A stretch of DNA of 64,000 nt from NCBI GenBank assembly GCA_963971575.1, contig OZ020618.1, forward strand, positions 3,040,501-3,104,500, written 5' to 3'. Positions within the stretch are counted from its first letter, which is position 1. The number at the start of each line of letters is the position of its first letter. Under the pieces are notes generated by a model, which ran no database searches, was not told where the DNA came from, and was given only the letters and a program-made list of their open reading frames with translations. Positions 23,301 to 30,589 of this stretch are shown piece by piece. The DNA comes from Liopterus haemorrhoidalis. Its lineage: Eukaryota; Arthropoda; Insecta; Coleoptera; Dytiscidae. The position numbers and the translations under genes were made by a program.

Positions 23301-24218
23301 TTTTATGTTTATATATTTTTTTTCCTGGGCCGTATGGAGGTGTTCTTTTATTTTGATAAGCCGTTTGTTTTTTAGGTACATCTGCTGAAGACTTTGAATC
23401 ACACTCAACGAGTCGGCGCTTATGAGATATGTTGTGTCTGTCTGTCCGTTTGTTTTTATATACTCGGCCGCTTTCGGGATACTGTAGGTTTCTGCCCTGA
23501 AAACGGATGATGTCTTTGGTAGACGGTACATTTAACAAATGGTATTCTTGGTGGTATTACCCAAAACAAATACGAATATCTTGAGAAATTGACCACTGCA
23601 TACCATATGTTTTTTATATAATGTACATCAAGAAAATTTAGATGTCTTTTCAAACAACTTTAATTCATATTGCCTGTCTATAAACAGTCTACAATAACTT
23701 GTATACTGTTTAAAGATTCGTTTTATTACTGCCTTTGCTCTGATTTTCAGTGTTTGTTTATTATCGTTGTTGTTTATTTGTTGTTTGTGGTATTATTTTC
23801 GTTTTTTTTTCTGTATTTCTATGTATGCAAGTAGTTCAACCTGTAAATGGGCATAGGCCTGTCTGTTGTCGAGTATTAAATAACTAAATAAATAAACATA
23901 TCGTTCTCCAGGTCTTCTCCAAACATTTTTACAAACACCTCTCTTGCCTTCTTTATGCCTTTGCTTTAGTGCTACGTAGAAGTAATTTACTTATTATTTT
24001 ATTAATTTGTATATTTTTTTACAGAAAGTGGAATCATAGCTGACATTTCCCTTGGTTCAGACGATTGCCCAGACCATTCAAATTTGTGCACATGGCCTAA
24101 AAGCAGCACTCAATCAACCACATCTTCTAAAACCACAACCACAAACCACTCAGTACAGACAGAAGAAACACAGATAACACTCTTTCACGTGCCAGACGAT
24201 ATTCCTGTTAATATTTAA
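10794..24218 (+). CDS. Pura: Puratrophin-1-like Rho guanine nucleotide exchange factor, spliced gene (12 exons in window)
   Basis: Joined exons: 10794-10886 (probable), 13813-13944, 15524-15805, 17187-17767, 18993-19145, 19197-19536, 19753-19998, 20624-20770, 21056-21269, 21326-21442, 21964-22197, 24025-24218. All borders are AG/GT and phases agree; the sum is 2733 nt, 910 residues plus stop. Order: spectrin-like helices (residues ~20-165), Cys-rich linker (~170-365), DH domain (~415-600) with the CR3 helix DLASYLLKPVQRMGKYALLL, PH domain (~612-725), then Ser- and Thr-rich tails. This order matches the puratrophin-1/PLEKHG4 branch of Dbl-type GEFs (established family knowledge), which exchange GDP for GTP on Rho GTPases. 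Vertebrate relatives have a Sec14-like N-terminus that is not seen here, so 5' exons may lie upstream or this may be a short isoform. The family call is firm; the exact orthologue less so. Drosophila puratrophin-1-like is called Pura. Confidence 0.85.
11109..11510. repeat. ~41 bp minisatellite, ten units, with 164 bp higher-order period
   Basis: Units of the form GATTTTGAGAGGTGAGGACC plus a T-run and GCTCGTCATTTG begin near 11117, 11162, 11203, 11241, 11281, 11326, 11367, 11406, 11446 and 11487. Units 1-4 repeat as units 5-8 with identical variants, a 164 bp higher-order unit. Lies in the long intron before the Pura exon at 13813. The same motif on the other strand occurs in MITEs at 6.2, 7.6, 26.5 and 30.4 kb. 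Confidence 0.95.
11511..12685. other. Intronic AT-rich sequence with a hAT end remnant
   Basis: At 11880-11955 two CCGGTCCGCG elements and AAAGGTTGATGAACACTGC look like the right end of an old hAT element. The rest shows no recognised feature; the 84-codon frame at 12326 has no domain. Confidence 0.4.
12690..13015 (-). mobile_element. hAT transposase C-terminal remnant (ZMYM1/DUF4371 type)
   Basis: Minus strand reads LQERLTNLSIMSIESDILQK, then LDFEDIIEDFAQHKSRK and a stop, the usual last residues of the hAT dimerisation region in ZMYM1-like transposases ('LS.LSIE.....DF..II..FA..K.RK'). The 3' terminus appears as GCAGGGGCCTTTGGGC near 12695. Only the C-terminus is left. Confidence 0.7.
13240..13407 (+). 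mobile_element. tRNA-derived SINE (family S1), 5'-degenerate copy
   Basis: Shares GGTGATATTATTTGGGCGAG and CAGGTGTAGGAGCTCGCCCC, then GGCATCGGCGATTAGCCTCG with the fuller copy at 37792-38040 (opposite strand). The promoter part is weak (GTTTCAAATCCCC in place of the B box). Ends with an A-rich AAATAAATAAAATAATAAAG tail. Lies in the intron before the Pura exon at 13813. Confidence 0.85.
13813..13944 (+). CDS. Pura: Pura exon: spectrin-like helix
   Basis: 132 nt, 44 codons, phase 0 at both ends, between TTTTTCAG and GTAAGT. It starts ILSWLRKEGDEAINYHSILQ and continues with a Glu/Gln-rich amphipathic stretch, as in the spectrin-like segment preceding the DH domain in puratrophin/Dbs-type GEFs. 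No internal stop. Confidence 0.85.
14289..14344. repeat. (CT)n microsatellite
   Basis: CT dinucleotides interrupted by CCCTCTCCC; the start of a pyrimidine-rich intronic region. Confidence 0.95.
14395..15205. repeat. Pyrimidine-rich tandem repeat, ~300 bp unit, 2.5-3 copies
   Basis: Each unit runs from CTCTCTTTCTGTCTCTCTCC through TAGTTTTTCGACACA and GATATCAAAAGAAAGCTCT to GTACGTCATTTTTTTAGTAC. CT tracts vary in length between units. The last unit stops at 15205. Pieces of the unit (GGTATCAAAAGAAAGCTATT) recur near 48020. Confidence 0.9.
15524..15805 (+). CDS. Pura: Pura exon: spectrin-like coiled region
   Basis: 282 nt, 94 codons, phase 0, between TTTTCAG and GTAAAG. Long heptad-like helices (e.g. 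IRVFNDRLEELRERLEDTSR) typical of a spectrin repeat. Codon choice is clearly more balanced than in the surrounding AT-rich intron, which carries CT-rich tandem repeats upstream and a deleted mariner downstream. Confidence 0.9.
15852..16872 (+). repeat. Dispersed repeat (family V), copy split by mariner-2
   Basis: Matches 18640-18925: CTAGACTAGATCAACTTTTT, AATCCATGCAATTTAATCTT and, after the mariner, ATCATCATTATCCTTTCCTC. Its first half ends in a hAT-like GTTTGAGAAACAC end. Mariner-2 (16096-16822) interrupts it. Confidence 0.8.
16096..16822 (-). mobile_element. Mariner-2 (727 bp), catalytic core deleted
   Basis: Ends CGAGAGATATTTCCAAAGTT and complement CGAGGGATGTTTCC, with TA on both sides. 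Minus-strand frame (ATG at 16642-16644) reads QRAIIFLLWKEGVKTSEII, RSGRP and LGIGTRQVHDILHDCLGVSK, then a frameshifted WVPRLLGPEQK and the C-terminal FFEDGLKKLVYRWDKCIQLI. The segment with the catalytic Asp triad is gone. Lies in the Pura intron 15806-17186, antisense to the gene. Confidence 0.92.
17187..17767 (+). CDS. Pura: Pura exon: cysteine-rich, Ser/Gly-rich linker
   Basis: 581 nt; phase 0 in, ends after two bases of a codon (AAAAAG|GTATTT). Starts DARTSDRSESPP, then a basic-aromatic stretch RRRSVSSFAFIYKCNHH and repeated close cysteine pairs: CDCW, CGC, CGRC and CSCQFC followed by another Cys, within runs of Ser and Gly. No known domain is recognised; the spacing suggests metal binding or palmitoylation but that is inference. 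Sits between the spectrin-like segment and the DH domain. A second frame stays open for 116 codons from 17506 but lacks domain logic. Confidence 0.88.
17768..18992. other. Pura intron with degenerate short repeats
   Basis: 17905-18060 holds about four degenerate units of CAGAGCCATCTGTTG plus a TTAAA-rich spacer. 18330-18600 holds two imperfect ~130 bp repeats containing CAACTTTACTT and AGCGAGYAAACT. 18640-18925 is copy 2 of repeat family V. Confidence 0.6.
18640..18925 (+). repeat. Dispersed repeat (family V), uninterrupted copy
   Basis: Same segments as 15852-16872 but continuous: AGACTCGATCAGCTTTTTAC, AATCCATGCAATTTAATCTT, TTACAGATCAATACCATCC. It shows the site before mariner-2 inserted. 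Confidence 0.8.
18993..19145 (+). CDS. Pura: Pura exon: linker before the DH domain
   Basis: 153 nt between TTTTTAG and GTAAGT. One base completes the Ser codon split from the previous exon; two bases remain for a Lys completed by the next exon. Acidic and His-containing linker (SGSDEMEEHEEQYNERNKTI), low complexity, no domain. Followed by a very short 51 bp intron. Confidence 0.88.
19197..19536 (+). CDS. Pura: Pura exon: DH domain, N-terminal half (CR1-CR2)
   Basis: 340 nt between TTTTAG and GTAAGT. Opens with the Dbl-homology CR1 helix (MREMIQTERDYVKSLYYVIE), then QRNVVFGNIEKIYEFHSQQF and the CR2-like helix ending at SEYGRSFFK. The Glu of QTERDYV is the conserved acidic residue that contacts the Rho switch I region in DH domains (family knowledge). 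Ends in phase 0. Confidence 0.95.
19753..19998 (+). CDS. Pura: Pura exon: DH domain, CR3 helix
   Basis: 246 nt, 82 codons, phase 0, between TTTCAG and GTAAGT. Contains the signature CR3 segment LASYLLKPVQRMGKYALLLQ, the most conserved GTPase-contacting helix of Dbl GEFs, followed by the helix AAEDMVRFQLRHGNDLLAMD that leads into the PH domain. No disabling change is seen. Confidence 0.96.
19999..20623. other. Pura intron, no recognised repeat family
   Basis: A short GC-rich patch at 20398-20480 (CCCGTCGCCCCAGGGTTTGG) stands out from the AT-rich intron and may be an old transposon end, but no partner end was found. Confidence 0.35.
20624..20770 (+). CDS. Pura: Pura exon: PH domain, first half
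   Basis: 147 nt, 49 codons, phase 0, between TTTTTAG and GTAAGA. Reads VNLKEQGRLLRQNEFLVSEG, then KKSLRQVFLFEELILFSKAR: the first beta strands of the PH domain that follows DH in this family, including the typical FLFEELILFSK strand. Confidence 0.95.
21056..21269 (+). CDS. Pura: Pura exon: PH domain, second half
   Basis: 214 nt between TTTTAG and GTAATA, leaving one base for a Glu codon completed in the next exon. Contains YKNSIKMTDIGLTAKIGDSP, FEIWFRKRKPNDTFVLQS and the closing PH helix KKAWAEELSKLLWKQAMRN with its conserved Trp. Followed by a 56 bp intron. Confidence 0.95.
21326..21442 (+). CDS. Pura: Pura exon after the PH domain; optional read-through to a stop at 21484-21486
   Basis: 117 nt after TTTTTTTTCAG: the end of the PH helix extension, EMRLQEMSSMGIG, then a short linker ending AQLSK. 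A GTATGA donor after 21442 leaves one base that fits the next exon exactly. If the donor is not used the frame adds 14 residues (SMINKLKRTCSVRF) and stops at TGA 21484-21486, with AATAAA at 21644 and 21858. Both forms are possible; splicing on is supported by the two later exons. Confidence 0.85.
21644..21649 (+). other. Candidate polyadenylation signal for an early Pura end
   Basis: AATAAA 158 bases after the alternative TGA (21484-21486), with a second AATAAA at 21858. It would serve a transcript that fails to splice at 21442. Confidence 0.35.
21964..22197 (+). CDS. Pura: Pura exon: Ser-rich tail with APRFRNS motif
   Basis: 234 nt between TTTTGCAG and GTAAAT. After a Thr completed across the junction it reads APRFRNSIVGPVSELCRANR, then a Ser-rich run (SIISVSSISSGSTSSAGSSG). 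The APRFRNS stretch after the PH domain is, as I recall it, shared with puratrophin-type GEFs and supports the family call. Likely disordered and phosphorylated (inference). Confidence 0.9.
22283..22323. repeat. 41 bp direct repeat, left copy
   Basis: Begins AATGGTGTTCTTGGTGG and ends ACAAATACGAATA; the right copy at 23538-23578 differs at one base. Possible target duplication of the LINE fragment between them. Confidence 0.85.
22324..22774 (+). mobile_element. Tigger/pogo-like MITE (451 bp)
   Basis: Ends CAGTAATACCCCGTTACTCG and complement CAGTAATACCCCGCCACTCG, TA on both sides, CTCGACG repeats inside. An ATG at about 22585 opens MDPKDRNASIAKRK, like the start of a CENP-B/Tigger-type transposase, and then stops. 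Non-autonomous. In the last Pura intron. Confidence 0.82.
22785..23537 (-). mobile_element. LINE fragment with RNase H domain
   Basis: Minus strand reads SVFRAETYSI, LISADSLSVIQSLQQMYLK, then ITYPE-like IIWTTAHIRILGNEMADKAA: the RNase H beta strands with 'AE', 'SDS'-like and 'W..AH....GNE.AD..A' motifs of R1/I-type non-LTR elements. A roughly 150-residue weakly conserved C-terminus follows to about 22800. The open frame is interrupted by stops. Located in the last Pura intron, antisense. Confidence 0.78.
23538..23578. repeat. 41 bp direct repeat, right copy
   Basis: Begins AATGGTATTCTTGGTGG; one difference from 22283-22323. Confidence 0.85.
24025..24218 (+). CDS. Pura: Pura terminal exon with stop codon
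   Basis: 194 nt after TTTTTTTACAG. Completes a Glu, then ESGIIADISLGSDDCPDHSN, a Thr/Ser-rich run and the end VPDDIPVNI with TAA at 24216-24218. AATAAA follows at 24289. Phase agrees with the previous exon across an 1827 bp intron filled with a Tigger-like MITE and a LINE fragment. Confidence 0.9.
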
Positions 24219-24288
24219 TCATTAAATTATATTACGAATTTATTTAATTATTATTTTATCTAACAAAACTTGGTAACCATAAAAATTT

Positions 24289-24294
24289 AATAAA
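24289..24294 (+). other. Candidate polyadenylation signal of Pura
   Basis: AATAAA 71 bases after the Pura stop codon in a T/A-rich 3'UTR. Position is typical but such hexamers are common in this AT-rich DNA. Confidence 0.5.
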
Positions 24295-24334
24295 ACAAAA
24301 TTTTAAAAAATTACAATTATAAATGTTATAGATA

Positions 24335-24460
24335 GTCATAAATTAAAATTGAATGGTCATGTTATTAGAACAGACAGACAAAAAGAAGACCTAGAATTAG
24401 CGAATATAATTCTAAACGCTATGAGAAGATACAATCGCAAAAGATGCAGAAAAGCCAAAG
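24335..24460 (+). mobile_element. Possible LINE coding remnant
   Basis: Reads LNGHVIRTDRQKEDLELA and RRYNRKRCRKAK, vaguely like the GHV.R segment of RTE-like C-termini. Too short and diverged for a firm call. Confidence 0.25.
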
Positions 24461-24479
24461 GTTCTAATTCTTGAACTTG

Positions 24480-24700
24480 CAGACCAGCGTAACGTAGAAG
24501 TAACACACGTGCCCTACGTTGCAAAGGTCTCGAGTTCGAATCCTGTTCAGACCCAGATTTTCAACATCAAAATTAGAAGCCCTGGCTAATTGAAATGGCC
24601 ATCTTCCGGTCCTGCCAGGTAATTATACTGGACATTACCGACGACTCCACCACTGGTAAAATCAGAGTTTCATATAGACCACGTATGACTTCTACATGAA
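24480..24700 (+). mobile_element. tRNA-derived SINE (family S2)
   Basis: A B box GAGTTCGAATCCTG at about 24530 and an A-box-like GCGTAACGTAGAAGTAAC 45 bases upstream, spaced as in a tRNA, then a non-tRNA body (GCCCTGGCTAATTGAAATGG). Tail and target duplications not resolved. Confidence 0.6.
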
Positions 24701-25206
24701 CTATTAAACATCGAGTTAATAATTGGTCTGGTCTCAACAAAAGTATTTCGTCAAAATTTTGATTGTGGATAATGCTGCAACATGAATCTTCTGGTCTAGG
24801 ACAATTCGCCGGCTGACTAGCTGCGAACCATTTTGCCGTTGGGTCATCTCACCACGATCTCGCCACGTGTCCAAGCAATCAAAGCGGTCGTTGTTTGCCT
24901 GGGTGGACTGGCCATATAAGTGGCCGGTCCAATCATCGTGCTGAACTGGGAAAGGCATCTTCTGGGCTTCTTAATCCTTGTTGTTTGTTCAACACTAAGG
25001 GTGGAGTGGGTGTCCGGATTTGGGGGATATTAAATATGAAAGTTGGTACAAATTTAAAATACTGGGTCAACCTAGCAGTCCCAGTTGGCATTTGTTTGTA
25101 TGTTCCTACTATTTTGCAAATATTCAACTAAGTGAACAACAGTTTTCTCTGTAATGTTATTTTTTATTTAAACTATCATTTTAAAGAAATATACAATGAA
25201 GTTCAA

Positions 25207-25381
25207 TAGGTCTGTTCTTTTCGCTACTTTTCGTCTTACCGCAAGACGCGGCTGTATTGACGCGGCGTTAAATTTATCATTGCGGCTGTAAGAATTTAAG
25301 CCAAGCTGCCAATTCAAATGAACAGAAAATATTGACGCCGCCGTAAACCGTAGATGCAAGTTACCGAAAAGAACAGATCTA
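25207..25381. mobile_element. Short MITE (175 bp), PIF/Harbinger-like ends
   Basis: Left TAGGTCTGTTCTTTTCG, right complement TAGATCTGTTCTTTTCGG; a palindromic GC-rich middle (GACGCGGCGTTAAA, TTGACGCCGCCGTAAA). Target duplication not clear. Confidence 0.7.
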
Positions 25382-25539
25382 TTATATTTTATTACTAACT
25401 CTAAAAAGCTACAAAATCAAATAATTACCTGCGTCTTTTATAATAATTTAACTTAATCTATGGATAATCCTACTGAAATTGATTTGTAATCCGTCAGAGA
25501 GAATTATCAATAGTAGGAATAAATAATCATAATTGCAAT

Positions 25540-25765
25540 TGCTTGAACACGCTGCGAGATAGTACGGCGGCGAGATGGTTTGCCGCAAGTTGATTGCAGT
25601 GAAACGCAGCACGGCTAACGCGAAATGTTCGTCGTGAATCGGCCGGAGCAAAACGTCCGTGCTGAATCGGCCGCAGCAAAATGTCGCTCGACCGGAGCAA
25701 AACGTCTGCGGGGAGTCGGCCACAGAAAAACGTCTGTAGCGAATTGTCCCATTTCATATATCTCG
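25540..25765. repeat. GC-rich degenerate ~28 bp tandem repeat
   Basis: About four units of GAATCGGCCGGAGCAAAACG with variants (GAATCGGCCGCAGCAAAATG, GTCGGCCACAGAAAAACGTC), rich in CpG in an AT-rich setting. Open on the minus strand because stops are rare in it; not considered a gene. Confidence 0.8.
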
Positions 25766-26424
25766 CTGTAACCGCAAGATTTACAAACTTTACCTGATGT
25801 TGCAGAATCATATCAAGGTAATGTCCATCATATTTACCCGCAATTTCTTTAAATAATTGATTATTCTGAAAGTGTCTTATAGGGAAATAAATTTAAAATC
25901 TCAGCGCCACGGCGGTCAATTTTGAACTTCGATGGAAAATATTTGTTGATTATTTTATATTATTTCAACATTTGTGTACTCTTATTCGTTGATAAAACGG
26001 CAAAATAGATTAAAATATTGCAAAATATTTCAATCTTTCTTGCTTGACAGCTGTGTAACTAAGTCTATTCGTAGAGCCATTTCTAACGGTTTATAATCGT
26101 CAGGCGCAAGCGCAAGTTCGTAAAAGTGATTTAAAATAATTCAGCGCTTGCATCTCATGAGAATAATTCTTCAGATTTCTAATATATTATTTATTAATTC
26201 AATTAAAAATGTACTTCGATTTTTAATATATTATTCATTAATACTATTAAAAATGTTGTACTTTTGACAGATTATATTTATTTACAGTTGATATCCATTA
26301 TTTTTTGGACTGTTCTCGTTCCCTAGTAACCATCCACAAACTGTTAGAAATGACTGTACGAACAGAGCTAATAACTGTGATTATCCCCTATCGAAGTAAA
26401 AATTAACAACCGTGGCATTGGAAT

Positions 26425-26686
26425 AGTGGCGGGGCTAGCTTTGAAAATCTGGGGAGGGGCAGAAAATTTTTGAGTAAAATTTTGGGGGGGCAGGAATATT
26501 TGAAATCTTTTTTTATCGTTTTCACATGAAAATATAAGTAAGACCTGAAAAAAAAGGTCCTCCTGAAATATATTTTTCTTCAAAGAATTCTGGGGGGACA
26601 ACTGGGGACCAGAGCAATTAGGGGGGGGGAAGAGTAATTTTTGGGGGGGCTCGCAGCCCCAGATCCCCGCTAGCACCGCCATTGTG
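26425..26686. mobile_element. MITE with G-run ends and minisatellite motif
   Basis: Left AGTGGCGGGGCTAGC, right complement AATGGCGGTGCTAGCGGGG. TTGGAAT occurs on both sides (26418-26424, 26687-26693) and may be the target duplication. Runs of seven or more G and one unit of AAGACCTGAAAAAAAAGGTC inside. Confidence 0.7.
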
Positions 26687-26693
26687 TTGGAAT

Positions 26694-27685
26694 CTTAAAT
26701 TTATTTTTTTATAACTTTATTCTTAACAAAATATGTTAGCTATTATGGTAGTGTAATTGTCAAAGACTCTTATAACACACATACCTGGTCAGATATGTAA
26801 CAAGAAAGCGTTTCCAGAACAAGTGTATACATTTCTGAAACGTAGAATAGAAATAATTCAAAGTTCTTTGGAGAATTCGTTCTAATTTGATGTTCTGGGA
26901 CTGTTTCTTTTTAGATTTTTGTACTTAATTGGTGACTAAGTTATCTAGGTCGTCTTTAATTGGATCTAATAGATGTTTTAAACCTAGTTTTTGGCATCCT
27001 AGGATTTACCTAGGTTTTTTATGTTTACCAAGTCTTTTATTAGTAAGTATTGCAATATTGAAATGGAATTAAAACAATATACTTATAGAAATGTTTTGAT
27101 ATTGTTTATTCATATATTTATTATAAATTTTTAATTCCATTGTTCAATTAACCGAGGACAAGATATATGTGTGTGAAAATCTGCCCTTTCGGACTTCGTT
27201 ACCGAAAATTCTTAACATATTTCTTGTCTGTATTTCTAGTGAAAAAATATAAATTGTAACATTTTTATATCAGGGATGCCTCGACAAAAATCAAAATTAC
27301 AAAACTTAACAAGCATTTATTAATTTTTGATTTTTGGTATCTTGAATTTTAACAGACTGTAGAAAATAGAAATATTCTGTTACTAATATAATATACGTAT
27401 ATATGTAACTTAATATATTAAGGCAATATGTATGATTTTTATATTTTTAGATTATAGGCAAATAAAGTATAAAACAGGAAACGGTTGTTTAATTTACACC
27501 AAACAATTTTTAAACTATTAAGGTCAACATACTTATACCCCTAGAGCAGCGGTATTCCTAACCTGTGTTACGCAACTTTAATTAAATGGTTTAATTCTGT
27601 CTTTTTTTTTAATGACTCTGATTGGATACAATGATTTTGAAAATTGAATAAATTTAAATCTTAACAAATTTCTTAATCGCCATTT
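26694..27685. other. AT-rich stretch without recognised features
   Basis: Only GCAGCGGTATTCCTAACC at 27545, resembling an old hAT left end, stands out. Confidence 0.4.
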
Positions 27686-27699
27686 TCGTCACCGGTAGG

Positions 27700-28800
27700 T
27701 GATTTTTATTCCAAAACAACTAATTTTAACAAGCTACACACTAAGCTAACAAGACTAATTAAAATGACCATGGAGAAAACAAGAATCACGGTGAAAACAT
27801 CTAAAGGAGAAACGGAAGAATTTGTGGCTAACAAAGGAGTAAGGCAAGGCGACGCATTGTCCGCAACTTTATTCAATTTAAGTCTTGAATATATTACAAG
27901 AAATATCAATAAAGGAAATATCAGGACAGGAGGAAGTCAACTTATTGCATATGCAGATGACGTAGTAGTAATTACAAAAAATAGGGAAATATTGGAATAT
28001 ATAGTGCAGGAAATAGTCAAGGAAGGAGCAAAGATGGGCATGATAATAAATGAAAATAAAACGAAAATGATGCGTATAGGAAAAAAACAAGAATCAGTAG
28101 TAAAAATAGGAAAATTTAATTTTTAAATGGTTGGTAATTTTAAGTATTTAGAAGTGTGGATATCAAACACAGCAGAAAGAAAGGGAGAACTAAGAGATAA
28201 AATATTAGCAACAAATAGAGCTTACTATGCGAATAAAAAACTCCTAAATAGTACTGTACTGACAAAAACAACTAAACTGAACATATACAGAACACTAATA
28301 AGACCAATACTACTATATGCAAGTGAGACACTCATATTGTCAAAGAAAGAGGAAGAAGAACTCAGAATAGCTGAAAGGAAGATATTAAGAGCAGCTCTTG
28401 GTCCAGTAAAAATTGGCGAGAACGAATATAGGCAGAGAATGAAACATGAGATATTAGAAGTACTGGAAGGGAGCGATGTTGTAAGGAAAATTAAGCAACA
28501 GCGAGTAAGATGGCTTCGGCATGTATGGCGAGGAGAAGAAACGTCTATAGCTTATTCAGCGTTGCAGTGGGAACCAGGGAGGAAAAGAAAACGGGGAAGA
28601 CCTAAGCTAACATGGATGCAAGAAGTAGAAGCAGATCTGAAAAGGGCCGGAATTACGAGATGGAGAAATAAAGTTAGAAACAAACAACTTTGGAGAGAGA
28701 TCACAAAGAAGATTTAATGAGAGATATAGGAATTGATCCATCCTGAAAAAGGATTTAGAAAGCCCAAAGGGCGGCGTAACCCCGTAGGGGTGTTTAGCCA
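27700..28800 (+). mobile_element. RTE-like LINE, RT core to 3' end
   Basis: Two frames separated by a stop (27764-28126, 28127-28717). The first reads GVRQGDALSATLFNLSLEYI and LIAYADDVVVITKNREI, with an intact YADD box, then INENKTKMM. The second continues with NFKYLEVWISNTAERKGELR, LLYASETLILSKKEEE, ERKILRAALGP, RWLRHVWRGEE and RKRGRPKLTWMQEVEADLKR. Endonuclease and the N-terminal RT are missing (5' truncation). The better-preserved frames make it one of the youngest LINE pieces here. The 3' end is near 28800 (TTATTATTATAAC). Confidence 0.9.
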
Positions 28801-28914
28801 TTTATTATTATAACAACTAATTTTACTCGACAAAAAGTTCAAATTTGTTGAGTAGTGATAATTATTTACTTGTTATATCATCTACAATTTAAATATGTAC
28901 TTTATACTGTATTA

Positions 28915-29900
28915 TTTGTAGAAAAATGGACATGGGGAGAAAAGGAAATAGAAAAAGTAAAGGAATATAAATACCTAGGGTACCAATTTAGAAGCAACGG
29001 AGGAACAGAGGCACATACGAGACTATTAAATAATAAGGCCATGCTAGCTCTACCGCAAGTATGGAGTATTCGGGAACGGAAATTCAAAGGGGATTATAGA
29101 ACTCGTTTGCTCATGTACGAGGCGTTGATAAAAAATATAATAATGTATGGAGCAGAAGTATGGAGATGGGCGGAAAGAGATCATATAGAAAAAGTATAAA
29201 TAAAATACTTAAAATGGATGGTGGGATTAGACAAGAACAAACCGGCATACATTATACTAGCAGAAACGAAAATAAAATAAAAAAAAAAATATGGGCAGTC
29301 AGAAAAGCCATAAAATATGAAGAGAATATAATTAAACACCCGGAAAAAGAAATTCTTTATGAATGCTGGAGGGAAATGGAAAAACTGAATCAACAAGGAA
29401 AGCCACTATCAAGATGGGAAAAGGAAAGAAAGGAAATATATGAATATTGTGGCTACTCAACAACAGCGGTAAGACTATAAAGAATGAATGGAGAAGAAAT
29501 AGGGCACGAAATAACAGAGCGAATGATCGACATACAACAAACGGAGTAAGATACAAAAATAAGAGAATCAATATATAACAGCAAATATGAAAAGACCTGG
29601 ACGCTGAGAAAACCACAGTATTTGACAGATAAAGGCAGTAGAGGGAAGAAAAAAGTGATAGCGAGATTTAGATGTGGAAATGAGGAGAGGGACAATAATT
29701 TTTGGATGAAAGAGGAAGAAAGAACATGTAGAATGTGCAGGGAAGGTAAGACAATGCAAAATTTGTTAGAAGAATGTGAAAAATACGACACAGAAAGGAA
29801 ATTTTTGATGAACAGGAAGGGGGTATGAATGGATGAAAGAAGTGAGAAACAGAAGGGAGGATATTAAGAAAATGAGTCAACGAAGATATTAATTAAGGAG
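28915..29900 (+). mobile_element. LINE C-terminal region with zinc-finger-like motif, several frameshifts
   Basis: Reads EKVKEYKYLGYQFRSNGGTE, LLMYEALIKNIIMYGAEVWR, then in shifted frames VIARFRCGNEERDNNFW and EERTCRMCREGKTMQNLLEE followed by Cys. The last motif is the CxxC...HxxxxC finger usual after the RT in this LINE group, with the His replaced by Asn. Same orientation as the 27.7 kb LINE, different group. Degenerate. Confidence 0.8.
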
Positions 29901-30360
29901 AAGGAGAGAAGATTTTAAGCTCCCAGCCAAGGCGACAGTCAAGCCGACTAGCCACGAAATTACCGGCGCTGTACGAAAAAATTATTTACTACATTCACGA
30001 CATTTTTTAAAAACTTGGTTTATAAAGTACAACGTAGTTTCTTTAGAAATAGTTTTTTTAAATTTATATCAATTTTCCTCACATATTTTCTCTATATTTT
30101 ATAGCGTCATAAATAGTAGTCTAACCATAAATTATCTAATATTTTTCTAGGTGAATGAGTGTTTATTAAAGCAATAAAACACAAAATTTCGTAACAGTTT
30201 CGTGCGAACGGAAATATGTAAGTCAAAAAATATTTCTGGACGTGGGAGAAAACATTAGGTCTGATAATCTGTTTCTGTAAAAAGAAATGAATTATTAAAT
30301 CATTAAATTAATAAATGGGAAATAAAAATAGTAAAAAATACAAGTATAAATAGTCATCCT
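29901..30360. other. Interval without recognised features
   Basis: No repeat ends or coding potential recognised. Confidence 0.4.
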
Positions 30361-30364
30361 TGCA

Positions 30365-30580
30365 GTGGCGCACCCAGGAATTTTTGTGTGGGGGGGGAGG
30401 CGGAAGACGAAATTATTTACATTATGAAAATAAAAAGTGATGACCTAAAAAAAAGATCCTCACTTCTAAAATACAAGTGACGACCTAAAAAAAAGGTCCT
30501 CATCTCTATTTTAAAAATTTTCTAGTGTGTTTGTGTGTTTTTATTTTTATTTCCTTCCTTCTTAGAGGGGGCCTGCGCTA
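30365..30580. mobile_element. MITE remnant with minisatellite motif
   Basis: Left end CAGTGGCGCACCCAGGAATT and a G-run; two units of AAGTGATGACCTAAAAAAAA and TCCTCACTTCTAAAATACA. A weak right end (GGGGGCCTGCGC) abuts repeat family U copy 2. Confidence 0.6.
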
Positions 30581-30589
30581 ACATTTCAT

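Noticed and set aside
25448..25811. Two minus frames of 91-94 codons
   Set aside because: Open only because the CpG-rich tandem repeat has few stop codons.
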